Assembly (NCBI GenBank): GCA_012932295.1
Contig: JAAONU010000010.1
Coordinates: 25,480,977 to 25,544,976, forward strand
Direction: 5' to 3'
Length of the DNA stretch: 64,000 nucleotides
Source of the DNA: Cyclina sinensis
Lineage: Eukaryota; Mollusca; Bivalvia; Venerida; Veneridae
Part shown: piece after piece, positions 47,501 through 58,666 of the stretch
Layout of the letters: every line of letters begins with the position of its first letter
How positions within the stretch are numbered: position 1 is the stretch's first letter
The notes under the pieces: model-generated
Told to the model about the DNA's origin: nothing
The model's database searches: none
What the model saw: only the letters and a program-made list of their open reading frames with translations
Made by a program: the position numbers and the translations under genes

Positions 47501-50500
47501 ACCTTTTCAGACACATGGTAAATGCTTGGACAGGGCGGCAACAAAGAGGCCCTTCCATCGTCACCTATATACGTTTTGTTAACACTAATGTAGTTTGTCA
47601 TGTGCGAAGCACCGAGGCACGTTTCACCCACAATAACCCAACCAAGTGGCAATTTGTGAGCGTAAGGCATGCTACTGCCACCTAGGCGTTGTTCTTCGAT
47701 ATGATGAGCTCCGATTACATCACGACCAATGAGGAGGTCAATGCTACATGACTGATCTAAAGGTGGGATATGTGGGGCTATGTCCTTAAGGTATTCATAC
47801 GCCAAAGCCACCTCTGGCGTCGGGATTTCCTCTCTGTTCTGCGGAAGTTCGCATTCCAATATTTCATCAACAAAGAATTTTCCACTGCCGTGGTTTGCAC
47901 TTATAATTAAATTTTTTGAACGCCTTCCAGTTTTTACTTGCACTCCGTTGCAAGTGTTAATAGAAAATTCAAAGAGCTGACCCTTTATATTTAATTTATC
48001 AAGCAAAGCTGGACTTGAAAGAGTTTTATTAGATTGATCGTCTATAATTGCATAACATTTAACACTACAATCTGTTTCCTCACATTCAACATCTACCAAC
48101 ACAATTTTTGCGCATGGTTTCCCTTTAAACCCTGGATGCCCGCAAAGCATGGTGCATCTGTTGTTTACTACTTGAGGGGCCCTACCATCTGAAGATGAAG
48201 CGTTTGATCCTGGCGGTCGAGATTGCGCTGGAGAATGTGATGACTCCCCGCCGTCCTTTAGTGCAGCTGTAGAATTGATATGCATGACTGTAAGGTGATT
48301 CCTTTGACAGTCACTGCATACAAACAACTTTAAGCATCTCCCATGATATGGTTCAAAACATCTGTAACACAAATTGAATTCTCGAAGACATTTCTTTTTG
48401 TCCTGGAAACTTTTCTTTCTGAAGTCCCTACACGATTGTGTGTGTTTGAAGAATGGATTGGACATTTGAGAGCAGATTTTTCTTGATTTTTTACCAATTG
48501 TCCTTTATCACTGTGACTTCCTATGTCTAGTTTATTCACTCTAACACCCCCTGGCGAACGTCTAGGGTAGGAAGGCGTATTTGATGAATCATAGACGAAA
48601 CTTGGATCATTTTTCATTTTGCATTGGATATCTAGAAATTGCATGAAGAAACTGAAAGGTGGATATGGTACGTTATTTGTCGTTGTGTAACTCGATGCTT
48701 TAACTGTCCACCTTTCCTGCAGTTGCACTGGAAGTTTCGCGACAATTGGTGAGACACCATAGGAAGTGTCGTAGAAAGACAACATGTCTTTGTATCTTGG
48801 GTTTTCTTTCAGGAAGTTAATTTCAGCAACAGTATCAAAAAGGCTGTAAAGTAATTTGCTATCTTTGACTCCAATCTTAGGAAAGGCATCCAAGCGTTGT
48901 TTCAAAGATACTTCAACGCGTTCTGGAGTACCATATCTGTCATCCAAACGCGACCAAATCCGTTCTCTCGCTGTATCTGAACTGCCAACACAAGATGCCC
49001 TAATGCTAGTAGCTTGTCGTGCAGATTCTGGACCTAGCCATTTTATCAAAAGATCCAGCTCTTCAAAGGCAGTAACTTCTAATTCTGTCATAACAGTCTG
49101 GAAACTGGCTTTCCACATCAGGTAGTTCTCTGGTCTTTCATCATACTTATAAAGTCTATTTAACAGGAGTTCTTTCTTTAACAGATATTTGGAAAGGTCA
49201 CTGACACTTTGATTTTGAATAATTGGTGGTGGAGGCGGAGCAAATTCTGGAGGTATGAGGTACGATCCACTTTTCATTTTATCAAAGTCATTTTCAACAC
49301 TATTTTTCTCAGGTTCAGTTGCTACAGTTACATATGGATTTATTTCATTAGGTGTCTGTTTTTCTTGAGAGGAGAGGTATCTGTTTACCTTTTCACTCGT
49401 GCTTAACATTGATTTTTCTGATTTCAAAGAATTTGATCCTCTTGAGCTGTTTTCATAAATTTCAGAAGCGACCTTTGCGGTCTCGGCTTCCTCCTGTCGT
49501 TTTATTAACTTAAGTTCTGCCTCCATTTCTGTTTTTCTCCTAGCTGCAGCGGCTTTCCGTACAGCTTCTTCAATTGCTTCTTTTTCTGCTAATTCAGCCT
49601 CTTTCTTGATAATCGCAACCTCTTTTAAGGCAAACTCTGCCTTCGTTTTTGCTACAGCCTCCTGGGCAAGCTTAACCGTGATTGTCGATACCCGAGATGT
49701 CGTAGACATGACTGAACTTTGGGAACAGGTGTCGCTAAAATCAACTTCACATGTTTTATTCAGTTTTGATAGAAATTCGGCAACAATGTTATCAATATCT
49801 CTTATTTTTCTGTTTAATTCAATGAGTTCGAGATTGCTCTCAATTGTGTTGGTCCTTGCAAGGTAATTGGAAAATTCTGCTTCAAGTTCCTTTCTATGAT
49901 CATTTATTTTTGTCAAATGATATTTTCTTTCCTTTAATTCAGTTATGTTCTTTCCTTCTATTTCATAGTTCTTAAGGTAATCTATTTCATCCCATGTCAC
50001 GCAAACAGCATTTTTATATTTGGCAATTTTTTCCATAAAAATCGATTTGCCCTTTTCAGAATGTTTTTTGATTCGAGATGTCATTTTACACTAGTTATTA
50101 TTCACAATTGTATAATTCTCAAATCTTCACAAATGTGGACACATCATCACAAATGTGGAATAGTGTAGCAATTTTCTTCAACAGTTCTTTTACTGTGCCA
50201 GGCCCATGTCTTGGATAAGTCATAAAACAACGAGCTGGTCAGTTAACCATTTATTCGTGAAGTGAAGTGTAGTGGTAAAAGACTGAAAGTATAAAAATGA
50301 CTTGGTTTCAAAATACAAAGATGCAGTTGTTCTGAATTTACACACATATTTTGTTTAATAAATAATTTGCAGCATTAGTATTTCTAAAATAAAGAAGAAT
50401 TTCCAAAAAATCTAAAACAGTAGAAAAGGTACGAATAGATTTGAGTACGGATCAGTATTACTGAAAATTTCTGGCGATGAAGTTTTATACCGAAAACTTT

Positions 50501-53500
50501 TAAGTACAGGGAATTTAAAATATTAAGAGTACATTAAAATGAAGTAAATTAACTCAATAAACCTACACTGTGGGGGCTACAAGACTGAATTATAGATTTG
50601 ATGAAAAAAAACGCCCAAAATGCCTCTTTTTTTCAAGTAAATACAATGAGCAATTAAAAAACTCAAAGAACAAAAAATACCTCAAAGCGACAATGCACCA
50701 CAAAGTCTAAGAGTATATGCGGCACAGGTAAGTAGAAATAGACTACATTGGATCGCAACAAGAAAGTTCCAGCACAATAATTATTATTATTACCCTTACA
50801 GATTTTAGAGATGTCCAAGGTAACACATGAACAATAATTTTCACCTTCAGTAAGTTGCATCTTTGATTTCTCTGGTTGCTAGTGAGGTGATATTTTAAAG
50901 AAACCATGACCCATAGAAAAGCAGGATGCAACTAGTCTCTATATAGGACATTTGTAGGTACAAATTAACAAAAAAATATAAGTGTAATTTCTTTGTAAGA
51001 ACAATGTATCAATACGTTAGTGTGTGTGTCCAGTTAGAAAAATAATTTTACCAAAAAGCCTGTTCAACTGGTTAAATAGTAATTCCTATCACAAGATAAC
51101 AAGCATTATCTTTCAAAAAACTTTATATAACTATATCTGTAACATTTGGAATGAAAATCTGTTTCTCAAGTTTGCTACCAAATTATAACAGAATGTGTTG
51201 GTGTCGCCCATACCTAATCAACTTTACTCCTTTCAAAATATTTAAATAAATGAAGATACAAAGCTGTGTAATAAGTTCAACTATAAACCTTCTGAGCCAT
51301 GTGCTGACTGTAGAGGAATTTCTATATTTTCCACCTTACTTCCATCGGGACCAAATACCCTCTCCAAGTCACTGTCAATTGTAATGGCATTGTTTCCAGA
51401 TTAGATGTTGTGTTTGACTTCACGCCTGTATTTCTCTTCCAGAGACCGAACTTTCAGTCTACATTTTTCAGTTGATGAACTATAACCCATACTCTTTAAT
51501 GTACTGGCCACAACTTGCCACTTGTTTGCCTTGTCCTTGCTTTCTTCATATGCATGAAGTAGAGCTGTAGTTGAAGCTGGGGTCCATGATGCTACAGAAA
51601 TATAAACAACATTAAGAGTATCTAACTTTTAATATTATTCTTTTTTACCTAAATAATGCTAGCAATATTTAAGTTTCATATCTTCCTCCAGAAACTACAA
51701 TTTTACAACATTTTGACCTTTTAACGTTTTACTCCATGAATAAAGCTTTTATTCCATCTGTGACAAGGTAAATCCAGATCGGCACGCCGATCCGTGAGGT
51801 CTGATCAGAAACAACGCGAGTCGCTTTTATATTCATTATGTTAGTTCTGACCTAGAAGTGAACAGTGTAGATCCACAGCAGACTGCATGGACGTGCTGGC
51901 TGATCTGAATCTGCCCTGGTCGCCCTTGGGATGTAAGCCATATCCATGAAGTAAAGGGTTAAACCCCAAGTGTGACATTGACCTTTGAGGAAGGGCAATG
52001 GTTTTTAGATGTAACACTCCACATTATTGAGGTAAACACTTGTGTGGATTATGGTTGAAATCCGTTGCAGGGTTGGTGTGCTTAGATATGCTCCAGAAAC
52101 CAGATTCATGACGTTCGGACATCATGATCTATTAGTGGGCACGTCACTGGAAAAGGTGTCTTCGGTAATATTTATTGACATTTTAGTTTTTACTATATTT
52201 GCAAAGAATTTACAATTGTCTATTATTTTCTCATAACTTAAAAGTGATTTTGTTACACATTTTGACAATATAATGGTATTTTTACCGCGAACTGCCTAAA
52301 AATTAATGTCGTCTGCTGAACTTTATGACGTCATTTCAAGGATTGACGTCAACTATATGAAGGTACTTTTTCCCCGTGATGTGCCCCATATGTATCCTAC
52401 CGTCCTGATTCAGACAATATTAATCTCATAAATATCTAAGTTAATTAGTAACATACTGTTGTTTTCATTTAACGAACGGTTTACAAGGTCTTCACTGGGT
52501 TGTGTAAGGTTCTCGGGTGGAGGATGTACAAGGTCTTCAGTGGGCTGTGTTAAGTTCTCAGGTACCTCATTGTTCACAAGGTCCTCAAGGAAGAAAGACA
52601 GAAAAACTTGATTTTATCATGCGATGTAGTAGCAAAGGAACTGTCATTTCAAACACATTAGTTCTATTAATCAATAAATCCATGCACATAAGATGACAAA
52701 TCCAAGCATATTTTAAATTAATTAACTCGTTCAAAACACCAAGAAACATATCAGGTCAATTATGACATATATAAATTTAAATGGTGCCACAACAGAGATA
52801 TTGGACAATTAAAATATAAAAATGATCTTTATGGCAAAGTGGTGTCTATTCTGAGGCATTTTACAGTTTTACTGTGTTTTGCATTAATGACTGGAATAAA
52901 CATTACCCATAGACATTACCCAGAAACTGTCATACCATATGACTGATGATCTCATTTAGAATATTGTGGACCATTGTCCATTTCTTACAATTTATGTCAC
53001 ATAATAGTTTCTGACATAAAAAACAAATCTGTTACTGTATTAAAATTTTAGCATGGAAACAACTTACTGGTACTTGAAGAGCTTGACTGATCACATATTC
53101 TCTGTAACAGCATTAGTGTGTTTGGATCTGAAGGGCGATAATAACATGAATTGTAACAAGTGTATCAGTTGATAATATCACAGATATTATTAAACAAACT
53201 ATGTAGACTTTATAAATTGTATTATCAAGTCAGTGATTTCCTGGTTAATTTTGTTGCCATTATTGGGCTATATTCCCAATTGAAAAATTGTATATTTTTT
53301 CCCAGTTTTTGGCAAAAATTCCCAATTCAAAGTTAACACTTTTTTAAATAACCATTATTACTTAAATAAGTTAATTACTAGACTATACCAAATAATTCTT
53401 GAACATGCTAGTCTGATACTGTTTTAAATGAAAAAGGTACATGATAATTATTTAGATTTTCCCAATTTCAAATAAAATACTGATCACATTTCAAATTTTG

Positions 53501-55110
53501 GGAGGCCACAGTTCAGGTTCAAAAGTAAGAGAACTGATATTACTTTTCACATAATAAAATTAATGTTCAACTAAATTACTATCAAATACTTAACAAGCTC
53601 TGCTCCTATCAAGTATGCAAACAAGATTTAGATGCATTTCTGTCACAGTCCAATCACAACAAATTTGCAACGTAAGTTTTTTTCGCTCAAATTTGGGAAC
53701 AGAAACCATACCCACAGAATTTGGAATTTTAGTGGTATTTTATCTAAAATTGGGAAAGATCCAATAATTTAAATGTTATCTAATTCGGGTAGTTTTACAT
53801 TTTGATGCTTAGAGCCGTACATGAATCGGCGGCACGAAATACCCAAATACACCCAAATATACCCAAATACATCCAAATATACCCAAATACACTTCAAATA
53901 TATTTCAACACTGATGAAAGACAGCTTTTAACAAATACCTATTGTCAAGTATGTTTCTGCAAAAGCACAGATGAACTAGAAAATGAAATTCAGTAGCAAA
54001 AATTTTAATATTCAGTCATACATATTAGTCACATTTCGGACACAAACGGCTATCGTAAGATTTACACTCTGTGAAAAACATATATTTATGCAGGTTGTTT
54101 CCCTGTGTGAATGCTAGAGAATCGTTTTACAGTTCGAACTTTATACTCTTTTAACTAATTTTCCATTAGGATTTTTTTTTCTTATTTTCAGATACTTCTT
54201 TTTATGAATTGCATATTTTTGATATTTGAGGCATTATAATTATATTAATAATACCTTATTAGTAATTATCAAAAGGTTTTGTTTTCACAGTACCATGCAT
54301 GAAAAGAATCCTGAATACAAACAAATGAGCATTAACTTTAAAATAACCATTAAAACTGTTCACATTTTCTCGGCAAATATTTGAAGTTAAGTGTATAATT
54401 TTGCTTGATTTATAAAAATGTATTGATAAAATAATACAATATAAGTGTATTTGGGTGTATTTGGGTATATTTGGGTGTATTTGGGTATTTCGTGCTGCCC
54501 ACATGAATAGCATGTAAGAGCATTATTAATCATATTTTAGTGATTTTGGTTTAAAATTACGGCAATTTCAAAAACTTTAATTTAAAAAACTTCGAATTGT
54601 GATTTTTTTTACCCAAAATTGAGAAAAAATACTTTCTTTCAATTGAGAATAAAGCCCATGACTGACTATAAAATCAGCTGAATTAACACTGCAACATTAG
54701 TAATACAGTTTACATGTTGATCGGTTCGCAATAAACAAATTGTATTTCAAGGTAGACGTGTAATGTTGAGCTTTATTCTCATTCAGTAAGCAGTTTACAC
54801 CATGACTTTTGAACATGTTAAATAGTACCAGTCTAACTTACTTTTTCCAAGGAACTGACATGTCAGATATAGGCCAGGAGCAAACAAAGTAGACATCCGA
54901 TTGTCATGAAGTGTGTTTGAGTCAACAATCAGTAGGGCAAGCGATTAAACCACTTAAGTCGCACATCATGAACTGGAATGAGTCTGAAGTTGGGGAGCTA
55001 AGAATATAACTGTTAAGCTGTACTAACCTTTTCGTTTTACAGCCTCTGCTGTTGGTCCATCCACCAATAACTTTACTGAAGTTCCATTACTCTTGGTTAT
55101 TTGTAGTTCA
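41562..55110 (-). CDS. Split gene with Myb/SANT-like DNA-binding domain and coiled coil
   Basis: Exons on the minus strand: 55110-55028, 53127-53068, 52606-52457, 51591-51289, 42669 to about 42558, and 41752-41562. Phases agree across the first four junctions with GT-AG ends (third acceptor less sure). Exon 3 has three diverged 15-16-residue repeats (EDLVHPPPENLTQPS). Exon 4 is a trihelix/Myb-SANT-like domain: SWTPASTTALLHAYEE, KWQVVASTLKSMGY, KCRLKVRSLEEKY. Exon 5 is highly charged (GIKRKLGLASDD). Exon 6 is a coiled coil (QVMQYMQQRDERMDKQHAERNELLKQ). The exon 5-6 junction does not fit in phase as drawn. One in-frame TAA (51401-51403) in exon 4 suggests decay or a sequencing/allelic difference. 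It could be the Myb-like partner of the Harbinger transposase, or a host gene derived from one. Confidence 0.6.
42694..43276 (-). repeat. 3' LTR of BEL/Pao element 2
   Basis: 583 bp, beginning TGTGCCAGGCCCATGTCTTG and ending AAAGTTCCAGCACA on the plus strand. It matches 50194-50776 with roughly a dozen differences, about 98% identity. TG...CA ends. A purine run on the minus strand (GACGGGGAA) adjoins it at 43277-43285, as a polypurine tract should. The TSD ATAAT is at 42689-42693. Confidence 0.95.
43277..44041. other. Untranslated 3' part of BEL/Pao element 2
   Basis: Between the end of Pol and the 3' LTR. Contains two short repeat families: GCAGGTAAAACCTTCTGCA / GCAGGCAAAACTTCTGCAT near 43345-43420, and AGTTAATACTGACT / AGTTAATACTC four times near 43935-43995. 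No coding sequence. Confidence 0.6.
44042..46020 (-). pseudogene. BEL/Pao element 2: RNase H end and integrase
   Basis: Frames 46020-44941 and 44869-44042 are separated by a frame break near 44900. The first holds RNase H residues (PRLELCAAVLG, FYTDSKVVLGYI, NPADIGTRG), the integrase zinc region (HYHESVYHQVRLFTQGAI, CVTCKK). The second holds the integrase core: D in FRSDRGSNFVG and E in GGVWERMIG, and the C-terminal DUF5641-like DNA-binding domain (QFWERWRKEFLQSLQ, VLLKDHEVARNFWPKGRV). The first catalytic Asp region falls at the break. Confidence 0.85.
46039..47361 (-). pseudogene. BEL/Pao element 2: reverse transcriptase and start of RNase H
   Basis: Frames 47361-47089 and 46998-46039. RT motifs: LQGPDLKNSLLG, ALSVDIEQMFYCFGV (first Asp), then RDFYVDDGLTSCPTV with the YVDD box intact, the connection SMFDPIGFLAPI and RNase H start LHTFSDSSERAIAAV. 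Breaks lie near 47000-47090 and at 46020-46039. Despite intact active sites, no continuous polyprotein can be made. Confidence 0.85.
47398..48465 (-). pseudogene. BEL/Pao element 2: zinc knuckle and aspartic protease
   Basis: 355 codons overlapping the Gag frame by a shift. It contains Cys knuckles (CYRCFEPYHGRC, CSDCQRNHLTVMH), the protease active site in YAIIDDQSNKTLS, LLIGRDVIGAHH and GWVIVGETCLG, all typical of Pao proteases. It runs into a stop/shift near 47390. The protease would process Gag-Pol. Confidence 0.8.
48330..50084 (-). CDS. BEL/Pao element 2: Gag
   Basis: 584 codons from MTSRIKKHSEKG. Residues about 1-220 are charged coiled coil (KKEAELAEKEAIEEAVRKAA). A Pro run follows near 285. 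The DUF1759-like capsid domain spans about 300-470 (LLKKELLLNRLYKYDERP, MWKASFQTVMTEL, LLIKWLGPESARQA, IWSRLDDRYG). The frame ends at 48330 near the knuckles, shifting to the next frame. It is the best-preserved gene of this element. Confidence 0.8.
   Translation of the reverse strand: MTSRIKKHSEKGKSIFMEKIAKYKNAVCVTWDEIDYLKNYEIEGKNITELKERKYHLTKINDHRKELEAEFSNYLARTNTIESNLELIELNRKIRDIDNIVAEFLSKLNKTCEVDFSDTCSQSSVMSTTSRVSTITVKLAQEAVAKTKAEFALKEVAIIKKEAELAEKEAIEEAVRKAAAARRKTEMEAELKLIKRQEEAETAKVASEIYENSSRGSNSLKSEKSMLSTSEKVNRYLSSQEKQTPNEINPYVTVATEPEKNSVENDFDKMKSGSYLIPPEFAPPPPPIIQNQSVSDLSKYLLKKELLLNRLYKYDERPENYLMWKASFQTVMTELEVTAFEELDLLIKWLGPESARQATSIRASCVGSSDTARERIWSRLDDRYGTPERVEVSLKQRLDAFPKIGVKDSKLLYSLFDTVAEINFLKENPRYKDMLSFYDTSYGVSPIVAKLPVQLQERWTVKASSYTTTNNVPYPPFSFFMQFLDIQCKMKNDPSFVYDSSNTPSYPRRSPGGVRVNKLDIGSHSDKGQLVKNQEKSALKCPIHSSNTHNRVGTSERKVSRTKRNVFENSICVTDVLNHIMGDA
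50194..50776 (-). repeat. 5' LTR of BEL/Pao element 2
   Basis: 583 bp, partner of 42694-43276. Substitutions and small indels are clustered in A/T runs. It should hold the element's promoter and, on the minus strand, drive transcription leftward in the same direction as the host split gene. The downstream 110 bp to Gag should hold a primer-binding site; I could not identify one. Confidence 0.95.
53819..54508. mobile_element. 674-bp MITE with 8-bp target duplication ACATGAAT
   Basis: The element spans 53827-54500, with ACATGAAT at 53819-53826 and 54501-54508. The left end is CGGCGGCACGAAATACCC and the right end, on the opposite strand, GGGCAGCACGAAATACCC. Both arms continue for about 55 bp as tandem ACCCAAATAC/ACCCAAATAT units before diverging. 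An 8-bp duplication points to hAT-type (or P or Merlin) mobilisation. No gene inside. It sits in an intron of the split Myb/SANT gene. Confidence 0.9.
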
Positions 55111-55469
55111 CTGTAAAATACATAAATGTGCTCACTTTACACTTATTTCTCCAACTCGCATAATATACATGTGACCAAGACAGAAATGAATCTAAGCACT
55201 AATGTGCTGATAACATACATAACATTAGCTTCTGTTCTTATAATATCTAAGTATTGTGATCGCAATATGATCACTCTTTCTGCACGATCACCAATCAGAT
55301 TCCTTACAAACTAAAATGACGCATTTTAAGGCTATATTTAAAACTAACAGCAGTGGATATATTGACATTAACATAAATATTATCTTAATAAGCGTTCTCT
55401 GTAAATGGAAAACAAATCTGGGTCCTATATTAGGCAATTTCTGAATATTTCAACTTACACATTTTGTTA

Positions 55470-55690
55470 TGACGCCATCTTTGCAATAAATGCGCCGAGC
55501 TGTTTTGACCGTGCCATGCGGTATGTCCCGACTTTACCGGAAATACATGCGCACGAAAGTAGCCCGACTCAAACGAGCGTAGATCGGTGTACCGCGGTAC
55601 ACCTAGGACTAATTCGGGACACCAATCAAGTCCGCCTACTGATCACGCGCTGGTGTCATAAGAATTACACAGCGTGAGAGTTTCTAACTT
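55470..55690 (-). promoter_or_regulatory. CpG-rich region upstream of the first resolved Myb/SANT-gene exon
   Basis: In an otherwise AT-rich window this 220 bp is rich in CG dinucleotides (GCGCACGAAAG, ACCGCGGTAC, ACGCGCTGG). On the minus strand it precedes the first resolved exon (55110). A start-like ATGGCG context lies near 55475. It contains a perfect 18-bp palindrome, GGTGTACCGCGGTACACC (55586-55603). A promoter or untranslated first exon is plausible but not shown. Confidence 0.35.
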
Positions 55691-56260
55691 AATAGGGTTG
55701 CCGACCACTAAATACCCTCCTTCCACCTACGGTTGAATACACCTAAAAGATTAACAAGTCCAACTTCTCAATCCAAACAACTTTATCTTCGATGAAAGTA
55801 ACCTTTAGCATATCCATGATAGTGAATATATTTATTTCAGCTTTTAGTCACTTGCTTTGTGAATTTTGTTTTCACACAATTGTTAAAATTTTGAATTGTG
55901 AAATAGCAAAAGATTGGCATCAAATAAAGAAGGTGAAAAGGTGCTGTCATGCTATTAAGGAAATCACAGAATGGATGCACCAAAATTAATGAAACCGAAG
56001 TATCAAGGTTTTTTTTTGTTTGTTTATAAAGTGAAGTTTTTCTCAAGTAAGGCAGGTAAAGTAATTTAAAGTTTAAAGTTAATTCACACTGCATGGAAAG
56101 ATCTCTTAAATTTGCAGTAGAAAGTATTGTCAGTATGCATTAAAAAGAACAGTTACCTTTAGACAGCAAGTCTGTCATTGATGTGTTGGCCAATACCACT
56201 TTCTTCGAAGTTCTCGAATTATCACATGCTTTGAACAGGGGCGGTGTCGTCATGTTCATA

Positions 56261-57411
56261 CTAAACAAAAACTTTAATAGCAATAGGGATTTCTACATTT
56301 TGAGTTGCAACCTGCTCGACATCTTTCTTTGTTTTTTTTAAAATAATTTCACAAAAAAAACAATCTTTATCTAACACAACAGTATATCCATTGTATGTGT
56401 GCATTGACTGAGGCCATAAAAATCTTAGATCCGAATATTTGAAGCATGATATTTTATTTGTCCTTTTGACTTCATAATAAAGTGTATAGTTGTCAAAACC
56501 AAGAATATCAAGCTGATCTACAATGAAGACCTTTTCATTAGCAACTACCAATATCTGATCAACAACACCAAATGTAGGACAATTGTCAACATAACCAAGT
56601 GCTAAAACACATCCCAACGTATACTTGATATCACCTTCTTTTGCAGTAAACAATGAAGACACATGCAAGTTTGATATCCTTAAAAAGTCATTCACCACTA
56701 ATTGACAGTGGACTTTGTCAACAGCCTGCAGATCAGCAATAGATTCCCCAATGTACAAAAAGTTTTCAGGACATTTCCCATTTACTCCCAATTGTTTCCA
56801 GCACACCCACAGCTGGTGCCTCATTGACAGACTCAGAGCTATGTTTTTAAAACATTTCCATTATATGTTTTTAAAGAAGAGATGCTTTCCTTCAAATCTC
56901 ATTACCCAGTGATTCCTTTCAGGGCCAAACCTTTGTATTTGCTTTAGAATATGGACCAAATAGTGTGACTTTGGGGTCAATGCGGATTTTGGGTACTCAG
57001 AAGTGAAATTATCATTATGTGTATAAATTAGCTGCTCCAAAACTGAAGCAATATCGTCAGCAGCATAAGGACTTGTTGCAAGCAATGTAATTTGTATAAG
57101 TAGGAGGAACGTTTTCCATTTACCATTACCAACTCGCACTTTCTGTCCAAGAACTAAAGGCAATACACAACATAATGTTATCACTGATGCTGATGTTTGC
57201 TTAAGTCTGCAATTTAAAGCTGATCTACACTGATAACCTCTGGTTTGTTCTTCTCTTCCAAGTAGGAATAACTAAAGTCATTTAGTGCATTGTTTAAAAA
57301 TGATATTGTACAATATCTTTTGAAAACAATAAAGCCATACAACATCAAACAAAGTTCTTTAACCAGTAGACCCTCAGTAAGTATATATGCATTGGATCTT
57401 GAACTAAGCAA
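56261..57411 (-). pseudogene. Broken transposon-type protein (FGPxRxxWxMRFEGKH family)
   Basis: Minus-strand pieces 57411-57214, about 57205-56861 and 56850-56261. Conserved blocks: VITLCCVLPLVLG, LTPKSHYLVHILKQIQRFGP, HWVMRFEGKHLFF, then after an in-frame TAA KCFKNIALSLSMRHQLWVCW. The rest is a beta-rich C-terminal part (FTAKEGDIKYTLGCVLALG, KISCFKYSDLRFLWPQ). I know this pattern from multi-copy transposon-derived proteins of fish and invertebrates, possibly CMC/CACTA-related, but cannot name the superfamily firmly. A frame change at about 57210 and the TAA mark decay. Confidence 0.55.
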
Positions 57412-57420
57412 ACTAACAAG

Positions 57421-57575
57421 TCAATTGCTAACATAGTTTTTTGACAGACCACTCAATTGCTGACATGATTTTTCGACAGCCAACTCAATTGCTAACATAA
57501 AATTTTGACAGACCACTCATTTGTTTACATAACATTTTGACGGAATGCGTTGCTAACATTATTATTGGACGGACT
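57421..57575. repeat. 32-bp tandem repeat, 4-5 units
   Basis: TCAATTGCTAACAT...TTTTGACAGACCAC recurs at 57421, 57453, 57485 and 57517, with a decayed fifth unit near 57548. Period exactly 32 bp. Confidence 0.85.
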
Positions 57576-57954
57576 TTTCCATTTGGAAATAAATCTTAGA
57601 TGGGTTGTAACTCTAAAATGCCAAACTCAATCTGTGACTTAGCATACAATACTTGGTTTATGTGTTGGTATTTATTCTGGTTAGGAAATATGCAGTGTTT
57701 AAAACACTTGAACACACGGCTTTAGTAGTTGCCATTCAGTATAACTTTTGCATGTTTACGTGTCTAAACCTTCTATATGTACCTTTTATATTTTAATGTT
57801 TGATAAATAACCACTACCTCTATGTGCAGTTATGAGCCACCTTACAATTATATGTCATGTTGTGTTAAATCAGTATAACAACTATTAGACCATGATAAGC
57901 CACAAAATGACACATGACATAGTTCTTATAAGCACACCATCCTTCTGTATGCAC

Positions 57955-58255
57955 CCACTGTCTGTTAGTCACCCTCTGTAGCATGCTTGTCTGTTTATAA
58001 CATAGCTTCATGGTGAGTGGATATTGTGCTTTAACCATTTCAGCCATTAGCAAGGCTCTGCAAGCACTATGCAACCTTGGGGTTCAGGCAAGAAGGACTG
58101 ATCTTTTTGTTTTATGAATTGTAATCATCCTATATATGCACGTTTTAGCTATCAGTTAATTTCAGTAGCATGCCGTCTTTTTATAACAGCCGCTTGGCGA
58201 GTGGATCTGCTGTGCTTTAAATAAACATTTCCGCCATTAAGCAAGCACTAAATAA
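57955..58255. repeat. Two diverged direct copies of an about 90-bp sequence
   Basis: Both copies share TTATAACA, GAGTGGAT, TGTGCTTTAA, GCCATTA and AGCAAGCACTA-type blocks, near 57975-58070 and 58165-58250. No gene. Confidence 0.5.
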
Positions 58256-58666
58256 TTACATTTATGTATAAAGCTAAAAAGAGATTTTTACATATCTAGA
58301 AGTAAGAAACTCATTTGTGCAACCAGGGCTTTTAATTGGCAGATTCAGGTTACATTAAAATGTATAAACTTCAAGAAATCTTCAATTCTGTTAGATGTAG
58401 ACCTCTCTTCAAAATCCTGAAAGAAAACGATAATGTGGATTAAGCAAGCCATATCCTTTTAAATATCAATTAAGTAGTTCAAGTTGTTCAAGTTTGGGAT
58501 TTTCAATAATATATATCAACATATGGTTACCTGGAAATGTTTTTGACAGTATGCTTTAAATATGCAATCTTTGACAACCAACACTTTGCCTTTACACTGC
58601 ATATTCATGTTACAGTAATGTATGTTGTTTTATCACTACTCTATATATTACACCGAATTAACTTAC

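Larger units (their letters stand above)
42694..50776 (-). mobile_element. BEL/Pao retrotransposon 2, full length, 8083 bp
   Basis: Two 583-bp LTRs flank Gag and Pol on the minus strand. The 5-bp target duplication ATAAT is at 42689-42693 and 50777-50781. Gag starts at 50084, Pol ends at 44042. Pol has several stops and shifts, so the copy is probably non-autonomous. It lies in the intron between the Myb/SANT exon and the next exon of the split gene, in the same orientation. Confidence 0.95.

Noticed and set aside
53827..53890. Interstitial telomere repeat (ACCCAAATAC)
   Set aside because: The motif is not the animal telomere unit and occurs as inverted arms of a MITE with a target duplication.
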